This document shows positions 14,195 to 17,711 of a stretch of 17,711 nt of DNA, piece by piece. Position numbers and translations under genes: made by a program. The notes beneath the pieces were generated by a model. It had not been told where the DNA came from, did no database searches, and worked only from the letters and a program-made list of their open reading frames with translations. Where the stretch lies: positions 1-17,711 of the forward strand of contig CAYJPT010000042.1 in the NCBI GenBank assembly GCA_964372165.1, written 5' to 3'. The stretch's first letter is position 1. Each line of letters opens with the position of its first letter. This stretch comes from CAYJAD01 sp964372165 (GTDB lineage: Bacteria > Desulfobacterota > Desulfovibrionia > Desulfovibrionales > Desulfovibrionaceae).

Positions 14195-15001
14195 TTAAAA
14201 GAATTTATACCACTGATCTACAACAGCAAAAACCGGCAGGGTAAATAGCACGCTGTCAATTCTATCAAGACAGCCGCCATGGCCAGGTAATAAATTACTT
14301 GAGTCTTTTACGTTAACTGCACGTTTTAATGCAGATTCAAAGAGATCGCCAAGCTGTGCAAAGGCATTTAATAATACCCCAAGTAGTGCAAATGCCCACC
14401 ATGGTGCAACGCCTAAGTAAGTTCCTAATATAACGCAAGTAATAACGCAGCCGGCTAAAGAACCAAGAGAACCCTCGGAGCTTTTTTTAGGGCTTACCCT
14501 TGGCCATAGCTTATGATGTCCATAACGTGAACCAATAAAATAGGCACTTACATCTGAAGAAACTACAATACACAATACAAAAAATAATTTTGTCGACGTA
14601 AGATACATTGCGGGTAAAAGAAGCAGAGGCACATAAGCTAAGCCCACCATAAATATACTACCTGGCGCAAAGTCTTCTTCTTCATCAATTACATCTATTC
14701 GGAATAAAAAACTTAATGCTGTTAAAATAAAACCTGCTCCTAAAAAAACCAAGGCATCATGGGTGCGCCCAAGCCATGTAAGGCAAAGCATACCCCATCC
14801 AAGCAAAATAGCACAAACACGGGTACGCTTGCGCCCGTTAGAACCCCAAAAAAGTGAGTAAAATTCCCATAAAGATACAGCACAAACTACAAGTACAAAA
14901 AAAAGTAAAAAAGGACCACGAAACCATAATGCAGAGCTAACAATGGCAGCAAATACAAGACCTGTTATAGTACGGGTAGCGCAATCAGGAAAATTTGACA
15001 T
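14195..15001 (-). CDS. cdsA: Phosphatidate cytidylyltransferase (CDP-diglyceride synthase) CdsA
   Basis: CdsA activates phosphatidic acid with CTP to CDP-diacylglycerol, the precursor of membrane phospholipids. The 268-aa product is a multi-spanning membrane protein: hydrophobic segments begin TGLVFAAIVSSALWF (about 13-27) and FLLFFVLVVCAVSLW, with further spans to the C-terminus. Family motifs are VSPKKSSEGSLGSLAG and, near the end, the diagnostic PGHGGCLDRIDSVLFTLP. Length is normal. The ATG at 15001 lies 2 bp after the uppS stop, with AGGAG in the end of uppS acting at a somewhat long distance. Confidence 0.94.
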   Translation of the reverse strand: MSNFPDCATRTITGLVFAAIVSSALWFRGPFLLFFVLVVCAVSLWEFYSLFWGSNGRKRTRVCAILLGWGMLCLTWLGRTHDALVFLGAGFILTALSFLFRIDVIDEEEDFAPGSIFMVGLAYVPLLLLPAMYLTSTKLFFVLCIVVSSDVSAYFIGSRYGHHKLWPRVSPKKSSEGSLGSLAGCVITCVILGTYLGVAPWWAFALLGVLLNAFAQLGDLFESALKRAVNVKDSSNLLPGHGGCLDRIDSVLFTLPVFAVVDQWYKFF

Positions 15002-15003
15002 TA

Positions 15004-15720
15004 CTAAATCTGCTCCTGTGTCTTGCCAAAGCGACGGTTACGAGCAGCATAATTTTGTAATGCTGCATTGAGTTGTTCAGCCCCAAAGTCGGGCCATAAG
15101 GTATCGCAAAAATAAAACTCGCTGTACGCACATTGAAAAAGTAGGTAGTTACTGATGCGAACTTCTCCGCTAGTGCGTATTACTAAATCTGGGTCAGGCA
15201 TGTTTTTAGTATACAAATGACTACGGAATAAATTTTCGTTAATATCTTCTGCCTTACAATTGCTTTCAACAATTGAGCGCAATGCACGTAAAATCTCATT
15301 ACGCCCTCCGTAGTTTAAGGCCAGATTCAAGTGCATTTGAGTTGGTTTTTTTATACTTTGGGCAGTACGTTTTATGCCATGCATAAGTGCTGTGCGTACT
15401 GCTAAAGGCAAAGCTTCCATGTCACCAAGCACATTAAGGCTAATGTCTTTTTCAACCATTAAGGGAATTTCTTTCCCTAAAAACTCAACTAATAAAGAAA
15501 AAAGCGTGCTGACTTCTTCTTTGGGGCGTTGCCAATTTTCTTGGGAAAAAGTATATAAGGTTAAATATTCTATGCCAAGACTACGACACTCTGTAACCAC
15601 TTTTCGCACGGCATCAGCCCCAGCTCTATGACCATCAGTTCGTAAAAGTCCACGCTGCTGTGCCCAACGACCATTGCCGTCCATGATAATGGCAATATGC
15701 CTTGGTAAATTTTCAATCAT
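15004..15720 (-). CDS. uppS: Undecaprenyl diphosphate synthase UppS
   Basis: UppS is the cis-prenyltransferase that makes the C55 carrier lipid for peptidoglycan and other envelope polymers. The ATG at 15720 is preferred over an in-frame TTG at 15729. The 238-aa product has IIMDGNGRWAQQRG, with catalytic Asp14, then GHRAGADAVRKVV, YTFSQENWQRP, LNLALNYGGRNEIL, and RTSGEVRISNYLLFQCAYSEFYF, which holds the second set of diphosphate and Mg ligands. Length is slightly short but normal. A 154-bp gap separates it from frr, the only sizeable gap within the cluster. The gap holds a 6-bp hairpin TAGTGT-tcat-ACACTA (15789-15804) and no clear promoter, so an internal promoter there cannot be excluded. 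Confidence 0.95.
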   Translation of the reverse strand: MIENLPRHIAIIMDGNGRWAQQRGLLRTDGHRAGADAVRKVVTECRSLGIEYLTLYTFSQENWQRPKEEVSTLFSLLVEFLGKEIPLMVEKDISLNVLGDMEALPLAVRTALMHGIKRTAQSIKKPTQMHLNLALNYGGRNEILRALRSIVESNCKAEDINENLFRSHLYTKNMPDPDLVIRTSGEVRISNYLLFQCAYSEFYFCDTLWPDFGAEQLNAALQNYAARNRRFGKTQEQI

Positions 15721-15874
15721 ATTCCACAAACTATCTCAAATTAATTACTCTTAAAAAAATATTTTTATTCAACTAAACACAATGCCGGTAGTGTTCATAC
15801 ACTAAAACAAGGTAAAAACAATTAAAGCATTAAAATAGTTGTTATTTTGACTCAATAAAATACATTTTCTATAA

Positions 15875-16435
15875 TTATATATCCATAATCTCTTTTTCTT
15901 TGCTTTGACATTTTTTATCAGCCTCGGCAACGTATTTATCAGTTAATTTTTGCACTTCGTCCATGCATTTTTTCAAATCATCTTCAGATATTGTTTTATC
16001 TTTTTCCAATTTTTTTAAATTTTCATTTGCATCACGGCGCACATTACGCACTGCAACTTTAGCATCTTCATTATATTTGCGTGATACTTTAACAAGTTCT
16101 TTGCGTCTTTCTTCTGTTAGCGCCGGTATGGATATTCTAATGATTTTTCCGTCATTAATAGGTGTTAAGCCAAGGTCAGATTTGAGAATTGCTTTTTCTA
16201 CCAAGGCAAAAGCTCCTTTATCCCACGGTTGAATGGTTATGGAGCGACTATCTGGAATAGCCACAGAAGCTAATTGATTAACTGGAGTTGGTGTACCATA
16301 ATAATCCACTTTTATATCATCAACCAAGGAGGTGCTTGCACGACCGGTACGCAATTTGGCAAAGTCTTTATCCATATTGCTAACAGCTTTCAACATACGA
16401 TCCTCAGTATCTAATAAAATATCGTCTTTATCCAT
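15875..16435 (-). CDS. frr: Ribosome recycling factor
   Basis: RRF, with EF-G, splits post-termination ribosomes. The 186-aa product has the standard length. It shows the typical start (MDKDDILLDTEDRMLKAVSNMDKDFAKLRTGRAS), domain II (VDYYGTPTPVNQLASVAIPDSRSITIQPWDKG), and the long C-terminal helix (PALTEERRKELVKVSRKYNEDAKVAVRNVRRDANENLKKLEKDK, written here as separate recognisable parts of the family pattern LTEERRKEL, AKVAVRNVRRDAN and DEVQKLTDKYV). AGGAG lies 6 nt before the ATG. It follows pyrH by 33 bp, the usual order in many bacteria. Confidence 0.97.
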   Translation of the reverse strand: MDKDDILLDTEDRMLKAVSNMDKDFAKLRTGRASTSLVDDIKVDYYGTPTPVNQLASVAIPDSRSITIQPWDKGAFALVEKAILKSDLGLTPINDGKIIRISIPALTEERRKELVKVSRKYNEDAKVAVRNVRRDANENLKKLEKDKTISEDDLKKCMDEVQKLTDKYVAEADKKCQSKEKEIMDI

Positions 16436-16468
16436 AACGTCTCCTATATAATTGAAATGCTAAAAGTA

Positions 16469-17185
16469 TTATATATTGCAAACTATAGTTCCAATATTTT
16501 CTCCGCATACAATTCGCTCAATATCACCATCAAACATTTTGCATACTAATATTGGTACATCATTTTCTTGAGCAAGAGCAATAGCTGTTGCATCCATAAC
16601 ACCTAAGTGTTTTGCTAAAGCTTCATCAAAGCTAACGCGTGTATATTTTATGGCATCACTAAATTTCATAGGATCTTTATCATACACTCCATCAACCTTT
16701 GTGGCTTTGATAATTGCATCACACTTAAGTTCCATGCCACGTAGTGCAGCTGCAGTGTCAGTTGTGAAGTATGGATTGCCAGTTCCTGCTGCGCAAATAA
16801 CAACGCGACCACGTTCCATATGGCGCAAAGCTCTGCGTCTAATAAAAGGCTCGCAAACCTCTTGCATAGTTATTGCTGAAAGTACACGTGTGGGGAAACC
16901 CTGCTTTTCTAGCTCATCTTGCACCGCAAGGGCATTAAGTACTGTTGCAAGCATACCCATGTAATCTGCAGATGATCGCTCCATACCCTTGGCAGAAGCA
17001 GAAAGACCACGAAAAATATTACCACCACCAATTACAAGTGCTACCTCTAAACCCAACGAAACTACTCTGCCGATTTCTTCGCAAATTTTTGAAACAGTGG
17101 CAGGATCAATTCCACTTGATTGCTCACCAGCCAATGCCTCGCCGCTAAGCTTGAGCAATACACGCTTATAATGAAGTTTAGACAT
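16469..17185 (-). CDS. pyrH: Uridylate kinase PyrH
   Basis: PyrH is the hexameric bacterial UMP kinase of the amino-acid-kinase fold, making UDP from UMP and ATP. The 238-aa product has KLSGEAL (12-18), VIGGGNIFRG (51-60), the acceptor-site block AGTGNPYFTTDTAAALRG and KATKVDGVYDKDP. Length is normal. AAGGA lies 6-7 nt before the ATG. It is the first gene of the operon in this window, with an extended -10 promoter upstream; rpsB and tsf, often found just upstream, are absent from the 445 bp before the repeat. Confidence 0.97.
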   Translation of the reverse strand: MSKLHYKRVLLKLSGEALAGEQSSGIDPATVSKICEEIGRVVSLGLEVALVIGGGNIFRGLSASAKGMERSSADYMGMLATVLNALAVQDELEKQGFPTRVLSAITMQEVCEPFIRRRALRHMERGRVVICAAGTGNPYFTTDTAAALRGMELKCDAIIKATKVDGVYDKDPMKFSDAIKYTRVSFDEALAKHLGVMDATAIALAQENDVPILVCKMFDGDIERIVCGENIGTIVCNI

Positions 17186-17228
17186 GGTATTTCCTTCTAA
17201 AAAGGTTAAAGGTGCAATGAACTAACTA

Positions 17229-17257
17229 ATATTATCAGAAAGATATAATATTGTCAC
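17229..17257 (-). promoter_or_regulatory. Promoter for the pyrH operon
   Basis: On the minus strand GTGACA (17252-17257) lies 17 bases from TAATAT (17229-17234), which is preceded by TGa in the extended -10 position. Transcription would start near 17222, about 36 nt before the pyrH ATG. Hexamer matches are good but not perfect. Confidence 0.5.
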
Positions 17258-17427
17258 TAACTCATTTTGTGTACTGAATACAAAACTCATTTGTTTTTGA
17301 TTGAGTATTATTTTTTTAAGAAAAAAATAAAATATTATATTGTGCTAGTTTGTGTGTAAAAAAATGCATTATTTTTTTAATTTTTTTTACATTGTAATTT
17401 ACGTGAAAAAATAGTAGTGGCTTGTTG

Positions 17428-17455
17428 ATATGAGCTGATACAGTATCAATCATAT
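17428..17455. promoter_or_regulatory. Compound dyad, possible operator
   Basis: ATATGA (17428-17433) and TCATAT (17450-17455) flank TGATAC-a-GTATCA (17436-17448), giving two nested inverted repeats on nearly the same centre. It lies about 240 bp upstream of pyrH. The symmetric shape suits a dimeric regulator, though no such gene is in the window. Confidence 0.35.
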
Positions 17456-17627
17456 GCTTTGTTTAAGAAATTTTCATTATTTGGGCAAAAATCGAGTTAT
17501 AAACGAACATAATTGCAGTTAGCTTAAATCATAGCTTGCATGCACTTTTCAGCTTATGTGAAGAACGTTATGTTTGAGCTATTTTACTTTTTTGTGCTAA
17601 TGTTTTCTTAAACAAACTGTTGAAAAT

Positions 17628-17711
17628 TTAGGAAATGCTGATCAAATAAACAAGTAAAAAAACATATTGTGCGTTTCCTTACAAAGTAGGCAATTGTGCC
17701 TACTTTGCACG
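17628..17711 (-). repeat. Dispersed structured repeat, copy C (inverted, partial)
   Basis: The reverse complement aligns without gaps to 9106-9189 of the complete copy; I count 74 of 84 identical. It keeps the terminal motif (TTAGGAAATGCTGAT at 17628-17642), the internal GTTTCCTTA (17673-17681) and the CAAAGTAGGC/GCCTACTTTG hairpin, here with a 10-bp stem. The palindrome next to the terminus is degraded. The element continues beyond the window. Confidence 0.9.

Larger units (their letters stand above)
17186..17627. other. AT-rich region upstream of pyrH
   Basis: About 440 bases, with long A and T runs around 17310-17410. I find no reading frame with a ribosome-binding site and no RNA gene. 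It contains the pyrH promoter (17229-17257) and a compound dyad (17428-17455). The remainder shows nothing I can name. Confidence 0.55.

Overview
This AT-rich 17.7 kb stretch is a compact bacterial chromosome segment with 19 protein-coding genes, no tRNA or rRNA genes, and no phage, transposase or CRISPR genes. The gene content points to a deltaproteobacterium of the Desulfovibrionaceae type (Desulfobacterota), perhaps a host-associated AT-rich relative. The basis is the form of DnaA (domain IV helix RFNRNHTTV, SAAPGLGKT P-loop), the moaA-ruvA-ruvB-thyX order, miaB next to a bifunctional-nuclease-family gene, and a pyrH-frr-uppS-cdsA-dxr-rseP-tsaB cluster. This placement is an inference from remembered family features; no search was run.

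Layout. (1) 1-37 is the end of a dispersed repeat, followed by an AT-rich leader and rlpA (+), which ends at a perfect hairpin terminator. (2) dnaA (-) lies convergent to rlpA. Its upstream region carries a DnaA-box-like site, an AT tract and a good sigma70 promoter, and is a candidate oriC. (3) 3111-3257 is a densely structured non-coding stretch that includes a strong minus-strand terminator for a 108-aa unknown gene. (4) A minus-strand group follows: 85-aa unknown, 126-aa unknown, miaB, DUF151 nuclease-like gene, 108-aa unknown. (5) A divergent intergenic region leads to a plus-strand operon: 190-aa Cys-motif unknown, moaA, ruvA, repeat, ruvB, thyX. (6) Convergent to thyX, separated by only 10 bp, is a tight minus-strand operon: pyrH, frr, uppS, cdsA, dxr, rseP, tsaB. 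(7) 17186-17627 is AT-rich upstream sequence of pyrH, and 17628-17711 is another repeat copy in inverted orientation.

Function. The pyrH-to-tsaB operon joins UMP phosphorylation, ribosome recycling, isoprenoid precursor and carrier-lipid synthesis, phospholipid precursor synthesis, envelope-stress proteolysis and t6A tRNA modification. The miaB group adds ms2 modification of tRNA. The plus operon joins molybdenum-cofactor synthesis (moaA), Holliday junction migration (ruvAB) and flavin-dependent dTMP synthesis (thyX).

Most unusual points: (a) a roughly 190-bp terminal-inverted-repeat element with nested palindromes, complete between ruvA and ruvB and partial at both ends of the window, with a paired substitution between copies that preserves a palindrome; (b) a DnaA whose box VII arginine finger position is Tyr; (c) the structured block 3111-3257; (d) a Cys-motif protein translationally coupled to moaA.
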